Counted from the first letter of the stretch, positions 1-9,867 are shown. The stretch: DNA of 64,000 nt from Paenibacillus_F chitinolyticus_A (GCF_045038035.1 NZ_CP173427.1:4650001-4714000), one strand, 5' to 3'. Notes: a model not told the origin generated them from the sequence alone. Made by a program: numbers and translations.

Positions 1-2040
1 GTGTCCGCCCTGCCGGCGAAGCAGCAGCGTCCCTCTCTGCGCTTTGCTTTCTTCGCGTTCGCGCCAAGCGGCATCGATCCATTCGCCGTCCAGCCTAAAC
101 TGGGGCTTCTGATTATTCGGATGAAGCCGGGCCGGGATGCCGAGGCTGCGGCAGACGGCGACCAGCATAATATCAAGGGAAAGGCGGTCGCCTTTCTTCA
201 GCGCGAAGCTGCCTGCGGCGGAAGCCCGGCCCGGGAGATTCGTCAAGTCATCCCGCACCTCGAATTCGGCGGCAAAACGGTGCACAAGCCCGGACGGGTC
301 CTTCCGGTACGAGGCAGCCTCCTCTGCCGTGAACGCTTCTTCGAACAGCCGCCGGTACGGTCCGATCATTTCGAAGTGCACCCTCGGGCAAAGAATATAC
401 GGGACGAACACGTCCTCCTCCCAGGCATCCGCCCATTTCAAGGCATGCAGAAGATGATCGTCCAAAGTCGGACGGAACGTGTCCAGCATGTCTTTGTCCC
501 TCATGCTTTCCAGCAGCCGGAGAGGCCACACTCCGTAGGCGTCGGTCCGCTCCCGGAGAAAATCGCGGATTTCCCGGCCGTTTCCCCGGGCCTTGCGCAG
601 CACGTTCCACACCCGATCCGGGGGAAGACCGAGTTCTCCGGCCAGCTTTACCGCGTCCTGTTCGCCGAGGAACGTATCCTCGAAGCTTTTACGGACCGCG
701 GCCCCCTCCCGCTCCCGTTCCTGATGCAGCCTCAGCATCTCCTCGGTAACCACGGACAGGGCTTCGCCTTCCCGCTCGGGAGGCGGTACCATGTCGACGT
801 CCAGCGTCCCGGGCGGCTCCGCAGCGCTCCGGATCGTCATAACCAGGCTGGAACTGCCCGCAGCCGAAAACTTCTCTTCTCCCCAAAGGCCGTCTTTGAC
901 GGCACGGACGAGCAGGTCTCCCCATCCGGTCCTGAAAGCGGCAAGGCCCTCCGAATCAGTCGTAAGGACGGCAATCGGGTACATCTCCGCCATGTTATAC
1001 AGCTGAAAAAGGACCCGCGCGCCCTCAACCGGCCGGCCTTCTTCGTCTTTGACGGCAACGGTCACCGTCCGTACGGGCGCGTACGTTTCCAGCAGGTTGA
1101 TTTCCGTCAGCCATTCTTCGGCCAGCGTAACCGGTTCCGGTCCCGGGTAGTTGGCGTGAACCCGGGTGTTGACCAGCATGGCCCGCCGGGCCGGCGCGCT
1201 GAACCAGCCCCGGTCCAGTGCCGGCTCGGGCTCGCAGGCGCCGATATAATGCCACTGTCCGTCGGCCCACGCCTCCACCCAGGCATGATTATCGTCGCAG
1301 TGGGCCCAGCGCGGCGTATAGCACTGCCTGGCGGGAATGCCTATGCTCCTCAGCGCGGATACCGCGAGCGTCGACTCTTCCCCGCAGCGTCCCTGCGCGC
1401 TTCTCAGCATCGTCAGCGGCGAGATCGTCCGCAGATCGCTTCCGACGTACGTAGCTTTCTCGTGACACCAATAGTTGGTCTCCAGGATCGCCTTTTCCAT
1501 CGGTAAATGCTTGGTCCGCTCCGCCAGTTCCTCATAAAGAACGCCCCGGCAGTCTTCCAGATTCTCGCTGTTCACCCGCAGAGGCAGCACGAAGTGAAGA
1601 AACAGGCGATCCGACACTCGCCGTCCCCAAGGTACTTTGGCGCGGATTTCAAGCGTCGTGCGGACATGGTTCAAAAACAAGGCTCCGTCGTAATCCGCCA
1701 AATCGTTTAAGGGCATATACGCGAAAAGAAATTTGAGCGCCCACGCTTCTTCCTCGGTCAGCTTCTGCCGGAACACGCCGAAAAGCTCCTCTTCTTTAGC
1801 CCGGGCAAATTCCCGCTTGATGTCGAATTTCCTCTGTACTTCCGCCAGCGCTTCGGCATCCATAGAAAAAACAGACAAGTCCGGTCGGAGAGCCGCGTTC
1901 CGGTCAACCTCCAAGTCCGCGTTCACATCCGCTTTCAAAAAATCGTTTTCAAGGAGATTGACGTCCGGCTTCTCAGCCTCGTTCCGGTCCGTAACCCGAT
2001 TATTGTTCAGATTCGGATTTTCATTCGTATTCGCGTTCAT
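1..2040 (-). CDS. Transglutaminase-like enzyme (C-terminus outside window)
   Basis: The frame is open for 680 codons from the ATG at 2038-2040 to the left edge, and the stop lies outside. After an Asn-rich start the protein has a transglutaminase-like core. Cys219 sits in GRCGEES, the next conserved stretch is SIGIPARQCYTPRWAH, and His252 sits in DDNHAWVEAW, followed by YIGACEPEP where the third catalytic residue would fall. Family members are papain-fold enzymes whose substrates are mostly unknown. A second similar stretch near residues 605-650 (SLGIPARLHP) lacks the Cys. No signal peptide is visible, so it is probably cytoplasmic. The ribosome site GGGAGGAG overlaps the stop of the CBM9-like gene 7 bases upstream, so the two genes are translationally coupled. 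Position downstream of a fucosidase suggests a role in glycopeptide or glycan handling; this is inference. Confidence 0.85.
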   Translation of the reverse strand, partial: MNANTNENPNLNNNRVTDRNEAEKPDVNLLENDFLKADVNADLEVDRNAALRPDLSVFSMDAEALAEVQRKFDIKREFARAKEEELFGVFRQKLTEEEAWALKFLFAYMPLNDLADYDGALFLNHVRTTLEIRAKVPWGRRVSDRLFLHFVLPLRVNSENLEDCRGVLYEELAERTKHLPMEKAILETNYWCHEKATYVGSDLRTISPLTMLRSAQGRCGEESTLAVSALRSIGIPARQCYTPRWAHCDDNHAWVEAWADGQWHYIGACEPEPALDRGWFSAPARRAMLVNTRVHANYPGPEPVTLAEEWLTEINLLETYAPVRTVTVAVKDEEGRPVEGARVLFQLYNMAEMYPIAVLTTDSEGLAAFRTGWGDLLVRAVKDGLWGEEKFSAAGSSSLVMTIRSAAEPPGTLDVDMVPPPEREGEALSVVTEEMLRLHQEREREGAAVRKSFEDTFLGEQDAVKLAGELGLPPDRVWNVLRKARGNGREIRDFLRERTDAYGVWPLRLLESMRDKDMLDTFRPTLDDHLLHALKWADAWEEDVFVPYILCPRVHFEMIGPYRRLFEEAFTAEEAASYRKDPSGLVHRFAAEFEVRDDLTNLPGRASAAGSFALKKGDRLSLDIMLVAVCRSLGIPARLHPNNQKPQFRLDGEWIDAAWREREESKAQRGTLLLRRQGGH

Positions 2041-2047
2041 CTGTCTC

Positions 2048-3070
2048 TCACTCCTCCCATAGTTTTCCGTCCTCGCGGATCACATAGACGGCTTTGCCGT
2101 CGGCGGAGGCGGCGCAAATCTGAAAGCCTCTTGCCGTCGTTTCAACCTGCGGAACGATGTTCCATGGCTCACAGCCAAGAAGTTCGTTGACATCGCTTAT
2201 AAAAACACCCGACTGTTCATAATGATTGCGCTGCCGGTAATACAGCTTCCGCAGCTCCCACTTTACGCGTTCATCGTCCGGCAGCGCGAAGCTCTCCGGC
2301 CCGTCCCCGTCCGCAAAGGCCACATAGCCCCACAGCTCGGGATAATGCATATTGACGATTCCCATCGGAGACCAGACCCAGTTGTCTTCGGGATAAGGCT
2401 TGCCGCTTCGGGGATCAATCATTTTCCGGTAGGAGCCGTCTGCAACCTCCGTCCGCCACTGCACCCGCGAGAAATTCACACGCCAGAATTCTCCTTGGAC
2501 CGGCGGGCGGTTCTCAGGTGCGCACTCCCCCAGAGCGGACCACGGCATCGCCACCTCCAGCGTCCACTTCCGGTTGTCCGCATCCGGATTGTTCAGCTCC
2601 CCGTCTATATGGACGGCCGTTTTTAGCCCATGGATATCCCAGCCGTTCACGGGCGGCCCGCCGTCCCGGTAAGGTTTGACGAGCAGCAAATCCCAGACCG
2701 TATTCAGCGCATTCATTTCGAACTCATAATACTGGTGGGTGTCCCCGTCGGGATCGATAAAAATCTCGAAATCGTTGTCGTAAAAAATGACGGAATCCCG
2801 CTCCGTAAGCGTCGCCCAAATCCGGTCCTCCGTCAGCTCCGCCGCAAAATAGAAATACCGGTCGTCCCAGAGCATCTTGACCCGGGTCCGTTTGGACGGC
2901 TGCGGCTTGGCGTCTCCTTCGATATCCGTAAAATCTTCCGTCCAGCCGGCCGCTTCCCAGAACGGCTTGTCGATCCGTCCGTCAAGCTCCAGCGGCCCGG
3001 ACGCCCGCCTGCACAAGTAATTCTTGGGCGCAAAAGTGATGCGCGGTTCCGGCACTCCGCTTAACGCCAT
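2048..3070 (-). CDS. CBM9-like carbohydrate-binding protein
   Basis: About 340 residues without a signal peptide. The N-terminal 220 residues follow the family 9 carbohydrate-binding-like fold: GPLELDGRIDKPFWEAAGW at the start, then RVKMLWDDRYFYFAAEL, NDFEIFIDPDGD and WTLEVAMPWSAL. Such proteins are often encoded beside glycoside hydrolases. The C-terminal third, ending with a short ICAASADGKAVYVIREDGKLW module, is not recognised. A GTG lies three codons upstream, but the ATG at 3068-3070 is better placed behind AAGGGG (8-base spacer). It is the middle gene of a three-gene operon with the fucosidase upstream and the transglutaminase-like gene downstream, which suggests a shared glycan substrate. 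Confidence 0.82.
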   Translation of the reverse strand: MALSGVPEPRITFAPKNYLCRRASGPLELDGRIDKPFWEAAGWTEDFTDIEGDAKPQPSKRTRVKMLWDDRYFYFAAELTEDRIWATLTERDSVIFYDNDFEIFIDPDGDTHQYYEFEMNALNTVWDLLLVKPYRDGGPPVNGWDIHGLKTAVHIDGELNNPDADNRKWTLEVAMPWSALGECAPENRPPVQGEFWRVNFSRVQWRTEVADGSYRKMIDPRSGKPYPEDNWVWSPMGIVNMHYPELWGYVAFADGDGPESFALPDDERVKWELRKLYYRQRNHYEQSGVFISDVNELLGCEPWNIVPQVETTARGFQICAASADGKAVYVIREDGKLWEE

Positions 3071-3121
3071 GCCGTTCACCCCTTTCTCTAAGTGGATAAA
3101 ACTGTTCCGGACAGGGCCGCC

Positions 3122-4519
3122 CTAGTTCTTGGACAACCGGAATACGATTGCCTCGGGAGCTTGCTTCACGCGGACGGATTCCGGAAGACAGACGGCGATG
3201 CCTTCTTCGGTCAGCCGGTAATCCAGCTGGATGTCCCCATCCAGCAGCTCAACACGGGCGAAGGAATCCCGGAGAGGAATACACATTTCCGCTTCCATCG
3301 GCGACTGTTCCCGCTCGACCAGATACAAGGCGTAAACGGTCTCCCCCTTCCGCGTGAAACGCCAGCTGCCTTCGGAATAAGGCTCGCAGATGCGCGTTCC
3401 GTAAATGGCTTCGCCGTTTACCTTCAGCCACGCACCGAGTCCTTTCATCCTCGCCACGGCCGTCTCCGGCAGCCTTCCGTCCGGCTGCGGCCCGACGTTG
3501 AGGGCGAGGTTGCCCCCCTTCGCCACGATCTCGACGAGCAGATGGACGAGCTGGCGGACGGTTTTATACGTGTCCTCGTACCGGAACGAGAACGACGTCC
3601 CCATCGTGATGCAGCTCTCCCACGGGACGAGGAGAGGGCGCTCCGGCAACGTCTGTTCGGGGGTGATCAGGTTCTCGTACGGTCCCCCGACGGTCCGGTC
3701 CGCACAGAGCAGCCAAGGCTGCAGCTCGCGCGCCTTCCCCACGGCATCGCCGAGCCGGATGTCCTGGTTGTTCGCCGCGTTCACCCAGCCGGCGTCCAGC
3801 CAGAGCACGTCGATGCGCCCGTAGCGGGTCATGAGCTCGCCGATCTGCTCGTGCGTGAACTTCACGAACTGCTCCCACAGCCAGGGGTGCTCCTTCGTGT
3901 CGTAGGAGGTTCCCCGCGACGTGCGTCCGCCCCGCTCCATGCCCGGGGCCCAGTAATAGGGCGAGCGCCAGTCCGCCTTCGAGAAGTAGGCGGATATCGC
4001 CAGTCCCTTCGCCCGGAAAGCGTCGAACAGCCTGCCGCAAATATCCGCATGCCGGTGGGCATGGAACGGGCAGTCGGGATGCGTCACGCGGTAATCCGTC
4101 GTGCGGGTATCCCACATACAGAAGCCGTCATGATGCTTCGTCGTAAAGTTCAAGTACTTGAATCCGCTGTCCGCGGCGAGTCCGGCCCACAGCTCGGGCT
4201 GGAAGCGGAGCGGATTAAACGTGCGGTTCAGCCCGAAGTATTCGCGCTTAAGCTCTTCCGCGCTCACCTCCCAGTCGATTCCGTCCCGGGACCAGTCCGC
4301 ATCCGCGTCGCTCAGCGCCCACGACTCCACGACACCGAGCTGGGAGTACGGCCCCCAGTGCATCATGAGCCCCAGCTTCTGGTCTTGGAACCACTCCAGC
4401 CGCTCCAGCAGCATGGGATCATCGGGTTTGACCCAATCCTCCTCCCGGCTGTAGTTGTGTACGCCTTCCACGACGGCCGCCGGCGCCCCTACTTGTGTCT
4501 CCGCGTTCATCTCATTCAT
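3122..4519 (-). CDS. Alpha-L-fucosidase, family GH29 (first copy)
   Basis: GH29 retaining fucosidases release terminal alpha-L-fucose from glycans. This 465-residue protein shows the family signature stretch GLMMHWGPYS near residue 50, FTTKHHDGFCMWDT near 130, and the catalytic nucleophile Asp242 in DVLWLDAGW; a glycine-rich GGNLALNVGP follows. Length is usual for a single catalytic domain plus a short beta-sandwich. No signal peptide is present, so the enzyme would act on imported oligosaccharides. The ATG at 4517-4519 is preferred over an upstream GTG because GGAGG sits 7 bases before it. It is the first gene of a minus-strand operon with the CBM9-like and transglutaminase-like genes, divergent from the membrane AraC regulator. 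Confidence 0.93.
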   Translation of the reverse strand: MNEMNAETQVGAPAAVVEGVHNYSREEDWVKPDDPMLLERLEWFQDQKLGLMMHWGPYSQLGVVESWALSDADADWSRDGIDWEVSAEELKREYFGLNRTFNPLRFQPELWAGLAADSGFKYLNFTTKHHDGFCMWDTRTTDYRVTHPDCPFHAHRHADICGRLFDAFRAKGLAISAYFSKADWRSPYYWAPGMERGGRTSRGTSYDTKEHPWLWEQFVKFTHEQIGELMTRYGRIDVLWLDAGWVNAANNQDIRLGDAVGKARELQPWLLCADRTVGGPYENLITPEQTLPERPLLVPWESCITMGTSFSFRYEDTYKTVRQLVHLLVEIVAKGGNLALNVGPQPDGRLPETAVARMKGLGAWLKVNGEAIYGTRICEPYSEGSWRFTRKGETVYALYLVEREQSPMEAEMCIPLRDSFARVELLDGDIQLDYRLTEEGIAVCLPESVRVKQAPEAIVFRLSKN

Positions 4520-4676
4520 CACTTAACCTCCAGGCAAGCCGGTATTTTTTTGTAATCCCTTTCATAAATCCTACGAACTGCCCTATGAATCCGCTGTTTT
4601 TTTGGTATGATTATGGATATTCCTTTCAAAGCACCTCTTAGAAACTGAATCATTCCGAAACAGGAGGGAACGACAA

Positions 4677-6932
4677 ATGAAATCCGATTACTTTAAATCG
4701 AAACTTTTTATGCGATATATTGGGTCCTATTTGTTCATCCTGCTTATTCCGCTGGCGTTCGCGACGATCTTCATTTACCGCAGCGCCGTAAGCAATCTCC
4801 AGTCCGAAATCGAGCAGTCCCACCTTAACCAGCTCAATCAGACCAAGACCATCATCGACGGCCGGGTCAAAGAATTGACCGAAATCGCGTCCCGGATTTC
4901 TTACGACGAGCGGCTGACGCTTTACAAGGTCCACGATCCTTATTACAGCCGGGAAGCGATCAGCGCATTGGATAACTACAAAGCGACCAGCTCCATTATC
5001 GGGGATCTGTTCCTGTACTATCACGACGACGATAAAATTTATTCGTCCTTCGGCATGTCCGGGCTGGACGTGTTTTCGGACAAATACAGCTTCCACAACT
5101 GGACCCAGGACGGGCTGCGGCAGGATTTGAATACGCTTAAATTTCCAAAAATGCGGCCGGCGGACCTCGTCAGCCAGCCGACATCCCTGCAGCAGTCGAT
5201 TCTCGCTTACCTGGTGCCAATTACGCCCAACAGTCCGGCCCCTCACGGGACCGTGATGTACTTTATTCCGGAATCGGAACTCACCGGCCTGATCGACTCC
5301 ATTCTCGGCAGCTACCGCGGGCTGACGTACATTTTTGACAACAACGGGCAGGTCCTGACGAACAACGGAAACGAGGAATCGCTGACGGCAGGCGACCTCG
5401 GCGCTTTGTTCCAACTGCCTCCGGGCATCCACAATCAGGCGTTAAACGGACAGTCCCACTCCGTCGTCTCCGTAAAATCCGATAAAAACGGCTGGACGTA
5501 CGTCACATTAATGCCGAGCGCCCAGTTTTTCAGCAGCGTGCTGCATGTGCGCAGCTTTATTATTCTGCTGGTGTCCATCGTCGTGATCGTCGGCGCCGCC
5601 CTGGCGCTGCTGCTCGCCCGGATGCAGTACCTGCCTATCTCGAATCTGGTCCATTTCGCCAGCTCCAAATCGAGAAGCAGCCGGACTTCGGGCAATGAAC
5701 TCGAGCGAATCCGGATTTCCCTGCAGGAGCACAGCACCCGCGCGGATCTTCAGGAGCCTTACGCCCGCAATCACGCCCTGCTCATGCTGCTTAAATACGG
5801 GCAGACCAAGAGCCTGTCGGCCGATCTTCTCGAAGCTTTCGATCTGAAATTCGACCATGACCACCACTTTGCGATGGTCATCGGTTTTGACAAGCGCTCT
5901 CATCTGCACGACAGCAAGGACGACTGGCAGACGATGATCCAGCTTTTTGCCGAGGTCGATTTTCCAGGGCTTGCCGCCAGAGCTTACAGCGTGGAGCTTC
6001 CCCAGCCGAATCAGCTTGCGCTTGTCGTCGGGTTCGACCCCGCCGGACAGACGCCGCCTTTCGGTCAGATGCGGCAGATCGTGGAAGGCATCCGGACCCA
6101 TCTGCTGGAGCTGTTCGATGCCTCGCCGGTTATCGGGGTCGGAACGGCTTACACGAGCCACGCTCACTTAAACCAGTCGTACATCGAAGCGTGTTCCGCG
6201 TTTGAATCGAACATTTTGACCGTTCATGGAAGCGTTACCTTTTTTGAAAAGCTGTCGAGTACGCCGGAGCGCAGCGCCTTCTGGATTCCCGGCAACGTGC
6301 TTTTGAAGCTGTCCCAAAGTCTGAAACAGGGCAGCTACGACGTATCGGAGCAGACCCTTCAGGAAGCGCTGAAAAACTTGCCGGCAGCCGGGCTGAGCGC
6401 CCCGCATCTGCGTCTGATCCACTACGATATCCTGACGACCCTGCTGAAGACCGCGTCCGAACTAAGTATTCAAGGCTTGACGCAGGACGTTCTGTCCAAG
6501 CTCAATTTCAATTCATCCGAGGAGTTTGAAGCCATCTGCCTGAACCTCGCCGCCCGGATCTGCGCGCAGGTGGAACGGGACCGGACGAAGGAAGAGCACT
6601 CCCTCATGGACCGGATCGTCGGGTATATCGACAAGCATTTCATGGAGCACACGCTCAGTCTGGAGGTCGTATCCGCCGAATACGGGATCTCGCCTTCTTA
6701 TCTCAGCCGGACGTTCAAGGAGAAGACCGGCATCAATTTTATCCAGTATATCTGGCAAAAAAGGATGAACGAGGTCATGCATCAGCTGAAAACGACGAAC
6801 GATCCGCTCAAAGAGATCATCGTCCGCGTCGGCTATCTGGATACCCCCAATTTCATCCGGAAATTCAAAAAGGAAACGGGTTATACGCCGGGTCAGTACC
6901 GGACGCTGAACACGTCGGCCGAGCACGCTTAA
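4677..6932 (+). CDS. Membrane-anchored AraC-family transcriptional regulator
   Basis: A 751-residue one-component sensor-regulator of the kind common in Paenibacillus. A membrane helix spans about 11-35, an extracellular sensing region runs to about 290, a second helix spans 293-314, a cytoplasmic linker follows, and a C-terminal AraC-type double HTH covers about 640-745 (SLEVVSAEYGISPSYLSRTFKEKTG and the second helix pair). It would bind an extracellular ligand, probably a sugar, and activate neighbouring promoters. The ATG follows AGGAGGG with an 8-base spacer. It is divergent from the fucosidase operon (158-base gap), the likely target, and also faces the importer operon ending at 7310. 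Confidence 0.9.
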   Translation: MKSDYFKSKLFMRYIGSYLFILLIPLAFATIFIYRSAVSNLQSEIEQSHLNQLNQTKTIIDGRVKELTEIASRISYDERLTLYKVHDPYYSREAISALDNYKATSSIIGDLFLYYHDDDKIYSSFGMSGLDVFSDKYSFHNWTQDGLRQDLNTLKFPKMRPADLVSQPTSLQQSILAYLVPITPNSPAPHGTVMYFIPESELTGLIDSILGSYRGLTYIFDNNGQVLTNNGNEESLTAGDLGALFQLPPGIHNQALNGQSHSVVSVKSDKNGWTYVTLMPSAQFFSSVLHVRSFIILLVSIVVIVGAALALLLARMQYLPISNLVHFASSKSRSSRTSGNELERIRISLQEHSTRADLQEPYARNHALLMLLKYGQTKSLSADLLEAFDLKFDHDHHFAMVIGFDKRSHLHDSKDDWQTMIQLFAEVDFPGLAARAYSVELPQPNQLALVVGFDPAGQTPPFGQMRQIVEGIRTHLLELFDASPVIGVGTAYTSHAHLNQSYIEACSAFESNILTVHGSVTFFEKLSSTPERSAFWIPGNVLLKLSQSLKQGSYDVSEQTLQEALKNLPAAGLSAPHLRLIHYDILTTLLKTASELSIQGLTQDVLSKLNFNSSEEFEAICLNLAARICAQVERDRTKEEHSLMDRIVGYIDKHFMEHTLSLEVVSAEYGISPSYLSRTFKEKTGINFIQYIWQKRMNEVMHQLKTTNDPLKEIIVRVGYLDTPNFIRKFKKETGYTPGQYRTLNTSAEHA

Positions 6933-7309
6933 CCGGGTCAAACCGACAGCAGGTTCGGTGCGGCCAACCGCTGTACAGGGCCGGAACGTGCGGCTGATGA
7001 TCCTCGAATAGGGTTCCGTCGAAGGTGCGGCTGTCAGCTGGACTCGCGGTCCGGCAGGCGGTCTATCCGCATCCTTTAGCCGATGGCAGTCCGACGCACC
7101 TCCATGAAATGAATCCGGCTTCTCCCCGCCGCCTTGCCCGCAGGCCCGCTCCCCGATTAACCGGGGGCGGGCCTGCTTATTGTGGCGCGCAAGGACAGCC
7201 GACGTGTGGCGGCGATTGTCCGCCTAACGAAGGAAGCGAAGCCCTGGTCAAGCTCCCGGCGAACGGCTGCCCGTTCGGCATGTGGCAGCGTCCGGGCATT
7301 CGCCAGGCT
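6933..7309. other. Intergenic stretch, no gene seen
   Basis: These 377 bases separate two convergent genes. Both strands were read: no frame has a ribosome site or family resemblance. The only structure I can support is the strong hairpin at 7140-7176. Confidence 0.6.
7140..7176. terminator. Hairpin, probable terminator between convergent genes
   Basis: A 15-pair GC-rich stem (GCAGGCCCGC then CCCCG, one bulged T) closes a 6-base ATTAAC loop. The downstream T tract is poor on both strands (CTTATTGT on plus), so it may act as a weak or factor-assisted terminator for the AraC gene or the lipoprotein gene. Confidence 0.55.
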
Positions 7310-8920
7310 CTACTTCTTCCCGCTGCTCTGGTTCCAGCGGTCGTACGCCGCCTGATAGATGCCCGCGATCTTGTCGCTGCCCATTTTCTTGAGCTGACCC
7401 GCATAGGCATCCCAGTTCGCCAGCGGTTCCTGGCCGGTTACGAACTTCGCTTCCATCTGCTTGACGTACGTATCCAGATCGGATTTAAGCCGGGTCACTT
7501 CCGCCTGCTCTTCTTCCGTCAGGAAGACGCTCGGGAACGGGATTTTGGCGATCGGCGTCAGCTTCTCTTCGTTTTCCTTGTCGATCCATTTATCGAAATC
7601 GGTTTTCAGCCCTTTGGACAGCTCGCTGCTGGCCGCTCCCGGCACGAGAATGCCGTAATTCGGCGTCAGCGTGCCTCTGTATTCTTCGCGGTCGCCGCCG
7701 CCCGGAACGGGCTTCCACTCCTTCACGTGCTTCTCTTTGTCCGTGTACTTCCAGAGCACATCCTCCGGACCTTGGGCGAACAGCGTGCCGCCTTCGTACC
7801 CGTACATATAATCGACCCAGCGCATGGCCGCTTCCGGACTCGGGTTGCTCTTCGTGATGGCGAACGTTCCGTTGGATGAAATGCCCGGGTGTTTGCCGTA
7901 AACGGGTGAATCCGGCACTTCGCTCTTGACCGGCTTCATCATCGGGTTGCTCTCGTCCGGCTCCGTGCCCAGCGTGAAGTAAGGGTAGTAATCGCTGAAC
8001 AGCGCGACGCGGTTGTTTTTGCCTTTCGCTTTCTTCTGTTCGTCGGTTTGGGAGAACGTCTCGTGATCGAGCAGGTTGTCTTTCCACAAGCGGTTCAAGA
8101 ACGTCAAATACCCTTTGTAGCCTTCCTCCTGAGGGGTGTAATGAACCTTGCCCGCTTTGTCGGCATAAATAACCTCGTCGTAGATGCCCCAGAACCCGAG
8201 GAAAAACATCCGCAGGTCGTCGAGTTTAACGGAGGTCAGCGGAACCTCGTCTTTCTTGCCGTTGCCGTTCGGGTCTTCGTCCTGCACGCGTTTGAGGTAC
8301 GCGTAGAGCTCTTCCGTCGTCTCCGGCAGCTTCGTCATGCCCAGCGCCTTCAGGAATTTGCCGTTGTACCACATCGGTCCGCGGTACCAGACCGCCGACA
8401 GGTCGATCGTGCGCAGCGCGTAAATATGGCCCGACGGAGTCGTCATGTTTTTGCGGATCTCCGGATGCTCATCGAGGATTTTCTTTAAGTTCGGCGCGTA
8501 GTTGTCGATCAGGTTTTCAAGGGGAAGGAGCACGCCCTGGCTGCCGTACGTTACCTGCTCCGCCGGCTTGATGTCCGCCCCGAAGAACACGTCCGGCAGG
8601 CTGTCGCTGGCGAACACGAGGTTTTTCTTCGAATCGAAGCTGTCGATCGGCGCGTTCTGGTACTGCATCTTGATGCCCGTCAGTTTCTCCATCTCCTGCA
8701 TGACCTGCATTTTATTCCAGTCCTGCACCCCGACATCGGGAGCCATCAAGGTCATTGTCATCGGTTTATCGACAATCGGGAACCCGTCCTTTTTCACATC
8801 GGAGGCATTTTTCCCGGTCCCCGCTTCCCCGGCTTTATCGGCGGAGCCGCAGGCGGACAGACCTGCTATCGCAAGCGTAAGACCGAGCATAAGCGAGCCT
8901 GACTTCAACACTTTTTTCAT
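7310..8920 (-). CDS. Extracellular sugar-binding lipoprotein of ABC importer 1
   Basis: A 536-residue solute-binding protein of the long LplA-like type found in Paenibacillus. The signal peptide ends with a lipobox at Cys24 (GLSAC), so the mature protein is tethered to the outer face of the membrane. Typical features include GFPIVDKPMTMTLMAP after the linker and the calcium-loop-like DPNGNGKKDEVPL in the middle. The ATG at 8918-8920 follows GGGGAGGA with an 8-base spacer; an upstream in-frame ATG has no such site. It is the last gene of an operon with two permeases (9867 and 10854 starts). No ATPase is encoded here; these systems usually share an MsmX-like ATPase encoded elsewhere. The ligand is probably an oligosaccharide, by context. 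Confidence 0.92.
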   Translation of the reverse strand: MKKVLKSGSLMLGLTLAIAGLSACGSADKAGEAGTGKNASDVKKDGFPIVDKPMTMTLMAPDVGVQDWNKMQVMQEMEKLTGIKMQYQNAPIDSFDSKKNLVFASDSLPDVFFGADIKPAEQVTYGSQGVLLPLENLIDNYAPNLKKILDEHPEIRKNMTTPSGHIYALRTIDLSAVWYRGPMWYNGKFLKALGMTKLPETTEELYAYLKRVQDEDPNGNGKKDEVPLTSVKLDDLRMFFLGFWGIYDEVIYADKAGKVHYTPQEEGYKGYLTFLNRLWKDNLLDHETFSQTDEQKKAKGKNNRVALFSDYYPYFTLGTEPDESNPMMKPVKSEVPDSPVYGKHPGISSNGTFAITKSNPSPEAAMRWVDYMYGYEGGTLFAQGPEDVLWKYTDKEKHVKEWKPVPGGGDREEYRGTLTPNYGILVPGAASSELSKGLKTDFDKWIDKENEEKLTPIAKIPFPSVFLTEEEQAEVTRLKSDLDTYVKQMEAKFVTGQEPLANWDAYAGQLKKMGSDKIAGIYQAAYDRWNQSSGKK

Positions 8921-8958
8921 AAATAAAATCCTCCCCTTGTAAATGGTGTATGGCAAGA

Positions 8959-9867
8959 TCAGCCCTTAACGGAACCGATCATGACGCCTTGCACGAAATA
9001 GCGCTGCAGAAACGGATAGATCGCAATAATCGGCAGCGTGGACACGATGATGACGGCATATTTGACGAGCGCCGCAATCTCGGCTTTATTGTTGAGCGCG
9101 GAAGCCGTCGAGGCATCCAGCGAGCCGCCCGTCTGGGCCGACATCTCCTGAAGCACGAGAATCTGGCGCAAAATCAGCTGAAGCGGATACTTGGATTCTT
9201 CATGCAGGTAAATCAGGGCCGAGAAGTAGCTGTTCCAGTTGCCGACTCCGTAAAATAGCGCCATAACGGCCACGATAGGCATCGAAAGCGGCAGGATGAT
9301 TTTCAGGAACAGCCGCATATTCGTGCAGCCGTCGATCTGGGCCGCTTCCTGCAGTTCCTTCGGAATGGAAGTTTGAAAAAACGTCCTCGACACGATGATG
9401 TTCCAGATGGACGCCGCAGAAGGCAAAATGATCGCCCACATGCTGTTCATGAGCCCGAGACCCTTGACGAGCAGATACGTGGGCACAAGGCCGCCTCCGA
9501 AAAACATCGTCACCATAAACATGCCCATAAAAAAGTTGCGTCCCGCAAAATCTTTGCGGCTGAGCGCATACGCCGCCGGAATCGTGACGAGCAGGTTAAC
9601 GGCCGTCCCGACCACCGTATACAAAATCGTGTTGGCGTACCCCATCCAGATTTTCGTGTTGGCAAAAACGATCTGGTATCCTTCGAACGTGAGCCCTTTC
9701 GGAAACAGCCACATCTCGCCCGAGCCGACATACTTCGGATTGCTGACCGAAGCGCTCAAAATATAAATCAGGGGATAAGCCACTAGAATGAGGGCAATCG
9801 CAACATAGACATACGTGCTGATCAGGAACAGTTTATCCTGCGCCGTATCTTTAACGGTCGAGCTCAT
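8959..9867 (-). CDS. ABC sugar permease, LplC/YtcP type (importer 1)
   Basis: A 302-residue inner-membrane permease with six predicted helices. The EAA loop is ELQEAAQIDGC, which contacts the ATPase, and the C-terminus reads QRYFVQGVMIGSVKG as usual in this subfamily. The ATG follows AGGAGGG. It is encoded between the LplB-type permease (18-base gap upstream) and the binding lipoprotein (38-base gap downstream), giving the standard B-C-A order. Confidence 0.93.
   Translation of the reverse strand: MSSTVKDTAQDKLFLISTYVYVAIALILVAYPLIYILSASVSNPKYVGSGEMWLFPKGLTFEGYQIVFANTKIWMGYANTILYTVVGTAVNLLVTIPAAYALSRKDFAGRNFFMGMFMVTMFFGGGLVPTYLLVKGLGLMNSMWAIILPSAASIWNIIVSRTFFQTSIPKELQEAAQIDGCTNMRLFLKIILPLSMPIVAVMALFYGVGNWNSYFSALIYLHEESKYPLQLILRQILVLQEMSAQTGGSLDASTASALNNKAEIAALVKYAVIIVSTLPIIAIYPFLQRYFVQGVMIGSVKG

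Noticed and set aside
1..1506. Long open frame on the plus strand at the left edge
   Set aside because: It is antisense to the transglutaminase-like gene, whose motifs, start and ribosome site are convincing; the plus-strand product has no recognisable motifs.
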